Source: Cannabis sativa
Lineage: Eukaryota > Streptophyta > Magnoliopsida > Rosales > Cannabaceae
Length of the DNA: 64,000 nucleotides
Reading direction: 5' to 3'
NCBI RefSeq assembly: GCF_029168945.1
Contig: NC_083604.1
Span: 10,532,812 to 10,596,811 of the forward strand
The notes under the pieces were generated by a model. The model saw only the letters and a program-made list of their open reading frames with translations, did not search any database and was not told the DNA's origin. The stretch's first letter is position 1; each line of letters starts with the position of its first letter. The position numbers and the translations under genes are program-made. Below are positions 1 through 11,839 of the stretch, one piece after another.

Positions 1-2752
1 ATTTTCCTATTTAATTAAATATATAAGAAAAATTTCAAATATTTAAGTATGATGATGAAAATCAACTTAAATATTAATTTTCTATTTAATTAAATACACT
101 AGAAAAATACTTCAAGCAAAAATATCATCTATCTAGATTTTCCTTTGATTAATTAATTCAATTTCTAATAATATACTTTAATTCAATTTATTTTAAATTA
201 ATCAATTAATGAAAAAATCATTGATTTAAGTTGGTCCAAAATTAAAATAAATAATTTACAACTTTAATCTATTTTTCAAATAAAATTCGAAATTCTAGCA
301 TTTAAGAAATGCAATTTCGAAATTTGATTAATAAAATAAAGAAAAAATATATTTTGAAAATTATTTAAATTTAGTTAAAAAATAAATTTCAACTAAAAAT
401 AATTTGCTATTTAATTAAGTGTCATGAAAAAGAAATATTTAAGTATGATGATGAAAATCAACTTAGATATTTAATTTTCAAATTAATTAAATGTATTAAA
501 TTCAAGAAATAAATAATTAAGTGTAGAGAAGGCTTAATTATTAATCTCTAGTTTAATACTAGGAAAAATATACTTAAAATAAATTGTACCAAAATTAATT
601 ATATAATTAATTTCACAATTTATAATATTTTCTTATTTAATATTAGAAATAATAAGTAGTCTAGAAATTACTATCTAGAAAATATTTTATTGACTAAGTA
701 TCTTTTCCACAAAATTTGAAAAAATATCTAATTTAAGTTGTATTAGAAAAAATCTAGAACTTAAATATTTTTCAAATTTAAATTTAATTAAATATCAAAA
801 ATTAAGTTGTAACCATTTAATTCAAAAATATTCCATTTTAAGTTAATATTCGAAAAGATATTAACCTAAAAAAAATATCTAAAATATTCCATTTTAAGTT
901 AATATTCGAAAAGATATTAACTTAAAAAATATCTAAAGAATCTTAATAACCAATACCCAAAATTCCTCAACTTAATTTTGAAATTTTAAATCCAAAAGAT
1001 ATTCAGATTTAAGTTGGTTAGTTAGAGATAACTAAATATCAACTTAAATAGAAATATTTAATGAAAAATTTAAATTAAGCTTCAGAAAGAATCTAGATGG
1101 TTATAATTCTATATTTAATTAAATACAAGAAAATACATATAGTTTAGCTTAGAATAAAAAAATCTTTAAACTATAATTTTCTTAAATTAATTTCAAAATA
1201 AATGAAATTAATTATGTTGCTAATCAATTTTATTAGGTTAAACTAGTTTAATTAACCTAGTACAGTTATTCAAATCAAGCAAATGGGCCTTCACAATTGG
1301 GGTGGTTCATGTGAGGGGGTGCTGGGTTCAGTATGTCGTACCCACTACTATGGCTCCCAACTCTCACACAAGGCCCAAAAGAGAGGAATTTAACCTTAAT
1401 AAGAACAACTATTATTAATTGAATAGACCCAAAAACTAAATGGGCCTAAATAAATTCTATCAAGAACTATGATAATTTATTTTAGCAACAGCAACCTATA
1501 TGCATCTATAATAAAATTAAACACATAGGCTCACACAGGCACACTTTGGATGGGTCCTATCATGTTGCTAGGTCATACACAGATGAAAGAAGATTGTAAA
1601 TATACCTGTTACAAATTATTAACTTGACCAAGGGAGCCATCAGATCATTAGATCTGGCAAAAAGTAACCATGGCTATTTGCAATCAAGTAATAATAGGTT
1701 TTGAAAACATACAAACAAGCTAAAACACATACTCGTGCGACAAGGTTAGTTGGATAGTTGGATGTAGGATTTATTTAATTTTAAATTAAATAATTAATTT
1801 CGAAATATTAATTAAATAAATAAAATATTTATTTTCGAAAAATTAAAATAAAATAAAAAATTTCGAAAATTTTAAAAAAAAATTAAATTTAAAATTAAAC
1901 CTACAATTTTGAAAAAATAGGTTTCAACCAACCTAAATATCATTTTAAAATTTGCTAACTACTTTTAAAATTTAAATGTTATTTTATAAATAAAAATTAA
2001 ATAAAAAATTAGAAAAGATAAATGAATATCTTTTTCAGATTTTAAATGTAATTTAAATAAATAAAATAACAAAATTTAAAATTTAGAAAAATATCTTATA
2101 TCTATTTAAAATTACATGATTATAGTTATCTTATTTTAAATTTAAATAAGGTCAAATTATTAAAAAAAAAGATTAATTTAAAATATTAAAATCTGACCTT
2201 AAATTTAAAAATAAGATAAGATATAATCAAATTTAAAAATAAGATAGATTATTAAGCAAAAAAGATAGATACTAACTATTTTCAAATTCAAATTACACTA
2301 ATATCTTGAATTAAATTTAAAAAATATTAAATTAATTCAAAATGATAATTAGAATTGAATTAGGAATAGTAATAGTATAAATACAGAACTACACAAAAAA
2401 TCGGAAGTTAATTCCATGAAAAAAAATTGCGAGCTATACGGACAGTTTTCGCGATCGCAGGAAAATTTCAGCACAGCTTCGATTTTTTCGAATCTTCAAA
2501 AAATCATAACTAATTCAAATTAAATCGAAATTGAGTTCTGTAAAAAAGTAACTTGCTTAATTTTTTCCATACTATCCAATAAAAATAATTCCAGAAACAG
2601 AATCGCAATTATTTTTCACGAAAATTCACAAACATCAATCAATCATCAAATAACACTCAATACAACATGATACCATCCAAAAACAAACAAACAATCCTTT
2701 TAAAGTCCAAATTTCTTGCAAGTAAATCAATTACCATGGCTCTGAGGCCAGT
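1..2752 (-). mobile_element. Element A: internal leader, PBS end
   Basis: This is the untranslated leader of a minus-strand copia element (A) whose remaining internal part lies left of the window. It is extremely AT-rich, has no credible ORF, and aligns by eye along its length with the leaders of element C (about 42,700-45,424) and element D (about 33,600-36,392). A block around 1,287-1,400 with a higher GC content is shared with C, D and N. The primer binding site is next to the LTR at about 2,738-2,750 and reads TGGCCTCAGAGC on the minus strand, so it departs from the tRNA-Met consensus TGGTATCAGAGC at three positions. A GCGATCGC palindrome lies at 2,451-2,458, about 295 nt inside the LTR. 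Confidence 0.85.
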
Positions 2753-3810
2753 TGTTGGAAATAATTTTACCAGGATCTTAGATCTACTCACAAGTATGTT
2801 TATTAACACCCTAAATATGAACTTTCTAAAACGATGAAATACACACATATAAAGTTTAGGAAACCTTACATTGGGTGCAGCGGAACATAATGACTCCTTC
2901 CGTTCAGATATCTAGCCCTTGATTCCTTTCTGTAGCAGAGCATTATCAATATCTGAACCTGGATCTCTTTCTCTGAATCTTTGATGCTGAAACCTCCTTC
3001 TTGCTGAAAGTGTTTCTTCACGATCTTCCTCACTATGATTGAGGTATCACTTGCTGTGTGTGGGCACTACTCATACACTAAGAATTTCGAAATTGAAGGA
3101 AGAAAAGAAGAGAGGGCGTGGTCAGCCAAATAGGGAGAGAGAAGGCTCAGTTTTTTCTGAATCAGAAGTGTCAGAAGAAAAAGGGTAGAAATTTAGTGTA
3201 AATTTCCTGAAGCCTTCACTATCTATTTATAGCATTCCACTAGGGTTAGGTTTGAATTATTTGGCATTAAAATAATAAAAATATCAGAGGGAAAAACCCT
3301 ACAAAAGTGGCCGGCCTTACATAATTGATTTGGGCCTCACTTTTTGTAATTTTACAGTTTTATCTTTTCTGCATCTGATTTTCTCAAAAACGCCAATTTT
3401 CTAATTCAACCATTTAAATGCCAATTCTAACTATTTAATAACTATAAATAATTATTAAATAATATTGTCATTTATCATATTTATTAATTGAACCATACAA
3501 AGTATCATAATTAACAAATATGCCCCTATAAACTCTTTCTTTACAATTTCGCCCTTACTTAGTGAAAAATTCACAAATAGACATAGTCTAATTTGAGAAT
3601 TATAATTGATTAATCAAAACCAATTACATGAGTCTTACAAGCAATATTATCTCAACTAGTGCGGGGACCATGGGTCTATATAACCGACCTTCCAATAAGT
3701 AGATCAAGAATTTAGCACTAAAATTCACTAACTTATTAATTCTTCGTTGAATCCACGCATAGAACTTAGAATTGCACTCTCAGTATATAGAATGCTCTAT
3801 ATGTTCCACC
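2753..3810 (-). repeat. Element A 5' LTR, first segment
   Basis: This is the U5-side segment of A's 5' LTR. It starts with TGTTGGAAAT on the plus strand, which is the LTR end TTTCCAACA in A's own orientation. It is interrupted after GTTCCACC by element N and resumes at 13,705. The two segments together give an LTR of about 1,904 bp, matching the 1,880-1,900 bp LTRs of C and D. The same uninterrupted junction is visible in C's left LTR near 38,255. Confidence 0.9.
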
Positions 3811-5670
3811 TGTTGGGTTTTATGCCCTAAATAAAACTCATTTCATATAATCAGATTTACTTATTAATAAAGATCAAAAATAACATTTTATGTTGCATGG
3901 TTCACATGATTTATTTCATGATTATATGTATATAATGTATGAATTCCTTTTAAGTCCAGAACATATGAGTTGGTTAAAGATTATAGTGTTGTCAGCACAG
4001 TGGAATATAATCTTTATTATATGTTCAAAAGTAGATTCCCTGATTTGTCAGAACACTGGATTTAGACTGACATGGTATAATCAGCGATAGGTATTCTTAC
4101 ACCTTGGAAAAGTGTTATGTCCTTTCCAGGACATTGGCAAAGTTTACCAGTATCGGATGTATGGAGTATACATTGGAATGGACCGATATTGAACTTTGAA
4201 TTAGATTTTGAAACTTACCGTAAATATCTATTCAATTCAATATCATAAGTTGATCCTAGATCACATGATCGAAATCCTGATATGGTTAGGCTCAATTTCA
4301 AGAGTATTACTCGTGTTCTTTGATTTGTTAGTTAAGCCCAGTTTTGTATCAGGGTAATACGTACATTTTGGGAATACGATAATACAATTAAGTGGGGAGC
4401 GCTAACATAAATATGAAATCTATAGCTTCTATTTGGCAAATAGAAGTAAAGGATGATTTCCTTCGAGCTTAACCAAACGAAGATAAATGGTGGAGATCTC
4501 ATTTCACTTAGGTGAAATATCATTTATACAGGGTTAAGTGTTTTAAGGATAAAATACATTGTAGGGTGTTACGGTAATTTAATTCCTGTACAGTGTAAAT
4601 CATCTATATAGAGGATCATTGATCACATTAGGGTTATAACAATGGATAACTAATGACGTGTCTATATCGTGGAACATATAGAGCGTTTCTATATGACTGA
4701 GAGTGCAATTCCAAGTTCTAAGTGTGGATTCAATGAGAAATTAATAAGTTAGGGAATTTACTTGGTAAATTCGGTTCGACTTATTGGAAGCTCGGTTATA
4801 TAGACCCATGGTCCCCATACTAGTTGAGGCCATACTGCTTGTAAGACTCAGTTAATTGATTTTAATTAATCAATTAAAATTCTAAAAGTTAGACTATGTC
4901 TACTTTATGAATTTTCACTAAGCAAGGGCGAAATTGTAAAGAAAAGAGATTTTAGGTTTATTTATTAATTAAGATATTTTATATGTCTAAATTAATAAAT
5001 ATATTAAATGGCAATATTATTTGATAATTATTTCCAAGTTACTAAATAATTAGAATTGGCATTTAAAAGGTTAAATTGGAAAATTGGCATTTTTGAGAAA
5101 ATGGGAATGGAAAATTGACAAAATGGGAAAGTTGCAAAGTGAGGCCCAATACCCTTTGTATGGCCGGCCCTTGCATAGGAAATTCCATTTGTAGTTTCCA
5201 TTATTTTAATGCCATGCAATTCTAACCTAAACCTAGAGGGTTTTCAATAAATAGAAAGTGTTGGCTTGAGGAAACTAAGACACACATCTTTGATCACTTT
5301 GTTTCTCTCAGAAAATCCTCACACGCCACCTTCTCTCTCTCTTTTCTTCTTTGTAATTTCGAAATCCTTGTGAGATGAGTAGTGCCCACACACATCAAGT
5401 GGTATCTCAATCATAGTATGGAAGACTATGGAATTTCTGCATCAAAGAAGGAGAGAAGAAGATCCAGGTTCAGATCTTGGTGATGCTCTGCTACAGAAAG
5501 GAATCAAGGGCTAGAGATCTGAACAGAAGGAGTCATATTATTCCGCTGCACCCACTGTAAGGTTTTCTAACTTTATATGTGTTTATTTTCATTGTTTTAG
5601 AATTCATATTAGGTTGTTAATCCAACATACTTGTTAGTAAATCTAGATCCTGGTAAAACAATTTCCAACA
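3811..5670 (+). repeat. Element N 5' LTR
   Basis: This LTR of 1,860 bp begins TGTTGGGTTTTATGCCC and ends TTTCCAACA. It is followed directly by a primer binding site. Short frames inside it (for example 3,890-4,090) recur in the other LTR copy with no sign of protein selection. Confidence 0.95.
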
Positions 5671-5672
5671 AC

Positions 5673-5684
5673 TGGCACCAGAGC
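5673..5684 (+). other. Primer binding site of N, variant
   Basis: The sequence TGGCACCAGAGC starts two bases after the 5' LTR. Elements C and D have the exact tRNA-Met complement TGGTATCAGAGC at the same place. N differs by two T-to-C changes, although it is among the youngest insertions here. Confidence 0.85.
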
Positions 5685-5949
5685 CATGGTAATGATTTAC
5701 TTTCATGTAATATGAATTAAAACGATGATTGCATGTTTCTGTGTTGATTTGGATGGTTTCATGTTGGTTTATGTGCTTATGTGATGAATGTTAATGTTGT
5801 ACGAAATTTTTCCATGAAAAATATTTTTTCAATTTTTGAAAATATTTTATTTGGATTCCTTGTGAAAAATTAAGCAATTTTGTTTTTTACGGAACTCAAT
5901 TCCGATAACAATTGAGAAAGTTATGAATTTTGGAAAATCGGGATTTCGG

Positions 5950-6150
5950 GTATGCAAGGGTGCTCAATCGTGAGCACCAGGCACTCAGATCTGACTCCCA
6001 TCCGCGCGCGTCCCTTGGTCGATCACCCTGCAGCTGACCGAGTTTTCTCGGTCAGGCACCCTGCAGGCGCCGAGCTTCCTCGGCGTGAGCACCCCATCCG
6101 CGCGCGTGTGAGGCTGCTGGCAGCCTCCTGGGCTGCTGCATGCAGCCAGT
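5950..6150 (+). other. GC-rich hairpin array in the N leader
   Basis: A GC-rich island of about 200 bp sits in an AT-rich leader. It contains perfect hairpins: GGTGCTC/GAGCACC (5,959-5,978), CTGACCGAG-tttt-CTCGGTCAG (6,034-6,055), CGCCGAG-cttc-CTCGGCG (6,068-6,085), GGCTGC/GCAGCC (about 6,112-6,125) and GGCTGC-tgcat-GCAGCC (6,131-6,147). CATCCGCGCGCGT and CACCCTGCAG each occur twice. Flanking leader sequence aligns with A, C and D, but those copies have a GCGATCGC palindrome here instead. Frames read through the island on both strands are by-products of its composition. Confidence 0.85.
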
Positions 6151-8795
6151 TTCCCAAATTGCGAATTTTTGGGGTTTTTCCCCAAAAATCCAATTTTTTC
6201 ATGGGATTGTTTCCAAAATTTATTTTTCCAATTTTAAATATTTCTAAATTGAAATGTTTCCAATTTTAAATATTTTCAATTTGGAATTCTTTCCAATTTT
6301 AAATATTTCTATTTTGGATTGTTTCCAATTTTTAAATATTTCCTATTATGGTGAGATTTAAAAATTTGTTAAGTTCTTTAATGTTTATTTATTATTTAAT
6401 TACAAGATTAGATATTTTGATATTTAAGATATTTTAAATTAAAAGATAACTTTGTCTTTTTATTTAAAATATTATATTAAAATTATCTTATATGGCAAAT
6501 TAAATAATTAATAAATTTGAAATTAACATAGATATTTTTATAGATATACTTACCATAATGTTTTTCAAATTTAAAAATTTGTTATTTTGTTAAATATTTA
6601 ATTATTTATAAATTATAAGTATAAAAATGATATTTTTTCTATATATATCATTTTTTCCTTATTAGAAATTTATAAATCATATCTTAAATATTTAAATAAC
6701 ATAGATATTTTTGTAGAGATTTGAATATTGCTTAATTTGAGATATTTTGACATATAATTATGGTAATTATTATTTAACCAAATCTATTTTAAAATTGGTT
6801 TATTTTATTAAATTATAAGATCTGAAAGTGATATTGGAGATTCTTTCCTTTTAAATCATTGATCTTATTAGATATTTAATTTTATTTGATTCAAATAAAC
6901 CTAGATATTTTAAAATTAGTTTCCTTTATTTGGTTAGTTTAAGAATAATAATTTAATTATATTAATATCTTGATTCACATCTGTTACATGAACAATGTTT
7001 GTTTATTTAATATTGTTTATTCAAAAACTCTTTTTAACAAACCTATTATTTATCTGATCTAAATTGCTATGATTAACTTGGTGACAGATCTAATGATCTG
7101 ATTTTAATCATAGTCCAATTGACGATAGATCTTATAAATAATTTGTAACAGGTAAATTTTGTACTTCTTTCATCTGTGTAAACCTAGTAACATGATAGGG
7201 TCCATCCAAATCATTTGACCTGTGTGAGCCTATATGTTTGCTTTTGGGCTTAGATGCATATAGGGAGCCCATTTAAGTTTTTACTAAGTAAATGGACTAG
7301 GTTGCTAAAACAAATTTTGACATAAGGAAATTTATTTAGGCCCAATTAGATTTGGGTTTATTCAATGAATAACAATTGTTTATTTTAAGGTTAAATTCCT
7401 CTCTTTTGGGCCTTGTGTGAGAGTTGGGGGCCATAGAAGTGGGTACGACATACTGAACCCAGCTCCCCCTCACATGAACTACCCCAATTGTGAAGGCCCA
7501 TTTGCCTTATTTAAATAATTGTATTAGGTTAATTATATTAGTCTAACCTAATTAAAATTGAATTAGCAACATAATTAACTTTTAAAATATATGAAATTTA
7601 TTTTTCATTGTAATATTTTAAAGTTAATTTTAGAAAAACACTTAGTCAATGATATATTCTAGACAGTTATTTCTAGTACTAGTTATTATTTCTAAAATTA
7701 AATAGGAAAATATCATAAATTGTGAAATTAATTATTTCCTAATTAATTTTGGTACAATCTAAGTTTAGAATATTTTCCTGGTATTAAACTAGAATTAATA
7801 ATTAAGTTTCCTCTTTACTTAATTATTTGATTCTTGAATTTAATACATTTAATTAAATTGAAAATTTCAATATCTAAGTTGATTTTCATCATGATACTTT
7901 AATATTGTTATTTTCATGTTATTTAATTAAAGTTGAAAATTATTTTAAGTTTGGAATTTTATTTCAGAATAACTTAAATTTGAATAATTTTCAAAATATA
8001 TTTTATTTTATTTTATTAATCATTTCCCAAAATTTCGAAATTACATTTCTTTAATGTAGAAATTTCGAATTTTATTTGAAAAATAGATTAAAGTTGAAAA
8101 TTATTTATTTAATTTTGGACCAACTTAAATCAGTGACTTTTTCATTTGATGGTTAATTAAAATAAATGAACTAAAATATATTGTAATTAGAAATTGGATT
8201 AATTAGTCTATGAAAGTCTAGATAGATATTATCTGTTTTGCTTGAAGTATTTTTCTAGTGTATTTAATTAAATAGAAAATTAATATTTAAGTTGATTTTT
8301 TAATCATGATACTTAAATATTTGAAATTTTTCTTAGATATTTAATTAAATAGGGAAATTATATTTTTTGTTGAAAATTAATTTTTATTAATTTTGGGCCA
8401 ACATAAAATTAGAGTAATTTTCCAGGATTTATTTTATTTTATTTTAAAGCATTTTCGAAAATGCAATATATATTTATAGAAAATTAAATTTGAGTTGTAA
8501 ATTAATTCAAATTAATTTTGAAACAACTTAAATTGAATAATTTTCTAAATATTTATGGAAATTATTACTAAGATGGAAATAATTCACGTTATTTATCTAT
8601 CTAAGTATAATTTATAAATATTAAATTAAAATTTATATTTGGAATTTTTAATTCTAAATTGGAAATTTTAATTAAATAAATATATATTTAAAATAAATGG
8701 ATTAAAATAAATATTAGAAGAAAATACAACCCTTCTTTAAATAATGAGCTCTATTATTATAAGGATATTCGATCTCCATTGTTGGTTTTACATAG
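6151..8795 (+). other. Element N AT-rich leader
   Basis: No genes are seen. This is the long AT-rich leader shared by all four family members in the window. A conserved block of higher GC content lies at about 7,385-7,505 and matches A 1,287-1,400, D 34,857-34,975 and C 43,970-44,085. The rest is short A/T runs and diverged repeats. Confidence 0.8.
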
Positions 8796-8805
8796 CTATT
8801 GTTTT

Positions 8806-9120
8806 AGTGAGTAATCCTCCCTAATGGAGGAACGTTCATTAGCAAGTTAGCACCGTTTAATCTCGAAAGATAAGTAATCTTGTAAGTTTTTTTATATAGT
8901 TTATGACCACCCTAATGGTGGCGACTGTATAAGACTTGCAAGAATATGAAACAATGGTGGAAGCTCATAAGATAGAATAGCCTTGACTCTCGCCTAAACG
9001 GGACAACGCGGATTCACATCTTGATCGAATAAAAGGTTGCTAGAATGTTTGACATTTTAGATGAGCTGACAACTCTATTCAATGGATGGTAGCTTTGACT
9101 CTCGCCTAAACGGGACACTG
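8806..9120 (+). other. Structured leader module 1 of N
   Basis: Non-coding module, in order: hairpin TAGTGA ... TCCTCC-CTAAT-GGAGGA ... TCATTA (inner stem 8,815-8,831); a conserved ATCT-CGAA-AGAT mini-hairpin (8,860-8,871); and a long hairpin, 8,879-8,942. The long hairpin has three stacked stems, CTTGTAAG/CTTGCAAG, TTATATAG/CTGTATAA and CCACC/GGTGG, again closing a CTAAT loop. AATATGAAACAA follows, then two copies of GACTCTCGCCTAAACGGGAC (about 8,985-9,004 and 9,097-9,116). D (32,943-33,250) and C (41,942-42,255) carry the same module on the minus strand with compensated stem changes. Confidence 0.8.
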
Positions 9121-9279
9121 ATATCAGTTTGTTGAAAACCTTGGAAATTATTTAGGATTGTATGTTTTAGTATTTTCACTTGTCATTCCTACTTGCTATG
9201 TGCTTCATAATTTCTGAATTGTGTATGAATTTGTATTGAACCATGTTATTTTCTGTTATTAAATTGTAGTTTAATTTCG

Positions 9280-9505
9280 AATCTTCATTGTTGGTCTAAC
9301 TTGATTTGTTTTTCTAATGAGATAAATCCCTAATGGATTTTCACCATTAGACTAACATAGTAGTGTTAGATCTCGAAAGATAAATATTGTATATGCAACA
9401 TCTAGCTGTTCATCAATTGATGACACCTTAGACTAGTGTTTTACAATATGAAACAAGAAGATTGTATAAATAAGATTACTTTGACTCTCGCTAATCGGAG
9501 CATCG
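9280..9505 (+). other. Structured leader module 2 of N
   Basis: This is a diverged second copy of module 1. It keeps the order ATCTTCATTGTTGGT, hairpin, ATCTCGAAAGAT (9,370-9,381), hairpin, AATATGAAACAA, then TTTGACTCTCGC (about 9,480). The first hairpin is TCTAATG (9,313-9,319), AAATCC, loop CTAAT, GGATTT, CATTAGA (9,345-9,351). The second, TCATC-AATT-GATGA, lies near 9,410-9,423. The copy sits where gag would begin in element D, and it is shared with element C (about 41,555-41,790). Confidence 0.75.
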
Positions 9506-9599
9506 TTGGATTCTTATTTAAAACGAAATTATCCTAATTCCTCTTAGCTTATTCATTTCGAATTAGCTTAAAGACATATCATTGGATGAATGGTCTATA

Positions 9600-11827
9600 A
9601 ATCATATAAAGTCTTATTTTCTCTTAAGAAATTAGATGACGCATATGATTATATTCCCGGAATTCTATCCCTAAATGAATAAATCCTCAATCTTAGATAT
9701 CTCCTACTTGTATAGGCAAATCATAGAGTTAGATTAGTAGTGGTGGTCCAAGAAAGAATTACTAATTATACAGTTACACTTTCACAAGTTTTTCATAACC
9801 ATTTTCTTTCAATGGATTCAAACTGTATGAGTTTAGTATTCTGTGATCAGAATCCACTTGCACTATTCTAAGAACTCTTTGATGTAACTAAAGTAAGTCA
9901 TCAAAAGATACAACCACCTTTTATAAATCTATGGCATTTGTATCTTGTTCATAGTGGTTTTGACAAGATCATTCTCTGCAAAGAGTTAATATGCCTATAT
10001 CCACTGAAAGTAATTTCATCTCATTCGCAGATGGATGTACATTCAGGGGTGGGTATGAGTTTTCGTTGTATTCTTAAAACGATCACTCTAGATTTTACCT
10101 TATGCAAAAGAAATTTGAAATGTTTGAAAAATTTCATGAATTTCTAGCAATGGTAAGTGGTTAAAGATCTTGCGAACTGATAGGGGTGGAGAAAAAGTTA
10201 GTAGATATGCAGTTCAAAGATCATTAATTTGATTTTGAATAATATCCAAACTTACCTCCCCAGAAATTCGAGTTGCATATTGATGATTAGTTACTAGTCG
10301 CTGCCTAAATCCTTCTATGGAAATAAAACTTCAGAATGATGTAATGGTTGTATACTTAATGTAAATCATTACTAGATTCATGGATGACCTAATCGAAATC
10401 TTAAGAAAAGCTAGAACTGCTAACCCTGATTTGCATGTTTGTTAGCTATTCTAAGTGATTAAGGGTGGAGCATCCCATAGTCATTAGATAAGAAAGTGTT
10501 TGTTTAAACAAATACCACTTTTTCTAAGAAAATGACTAAGTCTGAAAGTAAAGTAGCAAATAAAGGAGATATTTTTTTCTTGATTCCATAAGTGTTCTAT
10601 CATCTTATTTTACAAGATGATCCCACTGCCTCTGTTGTCTTAACACAACTGAAGAGGTCAATACCATTTAGTTTTCTTAGACATAGTTCACGGTACCTAG
10701 TTGTAGTGGGAGAGTTTCAAGGAACTTTACCTTCTTATGACTTGGAAGACACTAGTGATTAAAATCCATTGTGAGTTTAAACAAGTAATGGATTGTCAAG
10801 ATAAGAAACTAAGAAGAAAGCCAATAGAACTATGGTTTGATCCATTCACATGGAGTAACCTTAAGTTTTCTATTACAAGGACATGAAAGGAAATTTTCGT
10901 TCATAAGTCTATTCAATGGACTTAACAAAACTTCCTGTTCCTAGTATTATAGGTTTGAGTTTATATAAACCTATGGCTTGTGGTATACTTGGAAATTACT
11001 TACTCTAATGCAAGCAACTTACTTTAGTAAGATGCTGGAGCATTTTTCTTTCCAATGGAAATCTATAGAAGCTTCACAACTTCTTAGACATAGATTTTAT
11101 TTATCTAAGGAAAAGTTTCAACTATTCCAGAAAAGATAAAGCCATGAAAGAATTTCTTAAATCAACAGTGAGAGGTCTCAGATATGCTTTAGTATGCCTT
11201 AGACCAGACACCTGCTGTTGAGTGGGAGTAATGAGTAAGTATCAGATTAATCCAGGAGAGGAACATTGGAAGACAATCAAGTAAATCTTAAGATTAAGAA
11301 GAGAAACTATATGTTAGTCAATAAGAGTGGTTTTAAAACTCTTAGACTACACCACATCAGATTTCAAGACTTGCCTGTGTGCTAGAAAGTCTGCTGATGA
11401 GATGGTGATTACTTTGGGGGTGGAGTAGTGATTTTGGAGAAGTGTAAAAACCTATCTGAAATCTCTTGGTCTACCAGAAAGAGACTGAATGTTAAAAGTT
11501 GCAGGAAAGATACTTATTCAGTCTAAGGAAAGTTCTATACATTTGTGGCAGTGTTCCAACTTGCCTTAACTACTAGGGTTACTTCCTGTATAACAAAAGA
11601 GTAGTTGCCCAAAAGTATAGAATCCAGTATCCCAAAAGAGTAGACATATAGAGAGGAATTTCACATTATCAAGGATTTTGTGATTAAGGAAGAGTAATGG
11701 TGGAGAAGAGGTTGTGTTTAATTCAACCTGTCAGATCCCATTACGAGGAGTTTACTACTATTACACTTGATTGGTATATCAAGGTGTTAATGATTATTTG
11801 AAATGCACTTTTTGTTTTATATTAGTG
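9600..11827 (+). pseudogene. Shattered copia pol remnant of N
   Basis: Collinear fragments of a copia Pol can be read only by changing frame and passing stops. LWHLYLVHSG near 9,929 matches the pre-integrase LWH.RLGH motif. LRTDRGGE near 10,170-10,193 matches the integrase motif around the second catalytic Asp. HWKTIK near 11,260 and a block at 11,341-11,400 match the RT-RNase H region (consensus YTDSDF...DRKS). Gag, protease and much of RT are missing or unrecognisable. Order and strand agree with N. No product is expected. Confidence 0.75.
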
Positions 11828-11839
11828 CAAGTGGGAGTT
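11828..11839 (+). other. Polypurine tract of N
   Basis: CAAGTGGGAGTT lies immediately upstream of the 3' LTR. The same tract borders the 3' LTRs of D (30,080-30,091) and C (39,111-39,122) on the minus strand. AGTGGGAG before TGTTGG is typical of Angela-type copia elements. Confidence 0.85.

Noticed and set aside
3890..4090. 66-codon frame MLHGSHDLF..., repeated at 11,919-12,119
   Set aside because: Lies in the two LTRs of N; no related protein known to me.
5952..6269. 105-codon frame (and 66 codons on the other strand) in the GC-rich block
   Set aside because: Long frames on both strands are expected from high GC content; the hairpins explain the sequence better.
8983..9117. CRISPR-like repeats GACTCTCGCCTAAACGGGAC
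   Set aside because: Only two exact copies plus one diverged, in a plant retrotransposon leader; not a CRISPR array.
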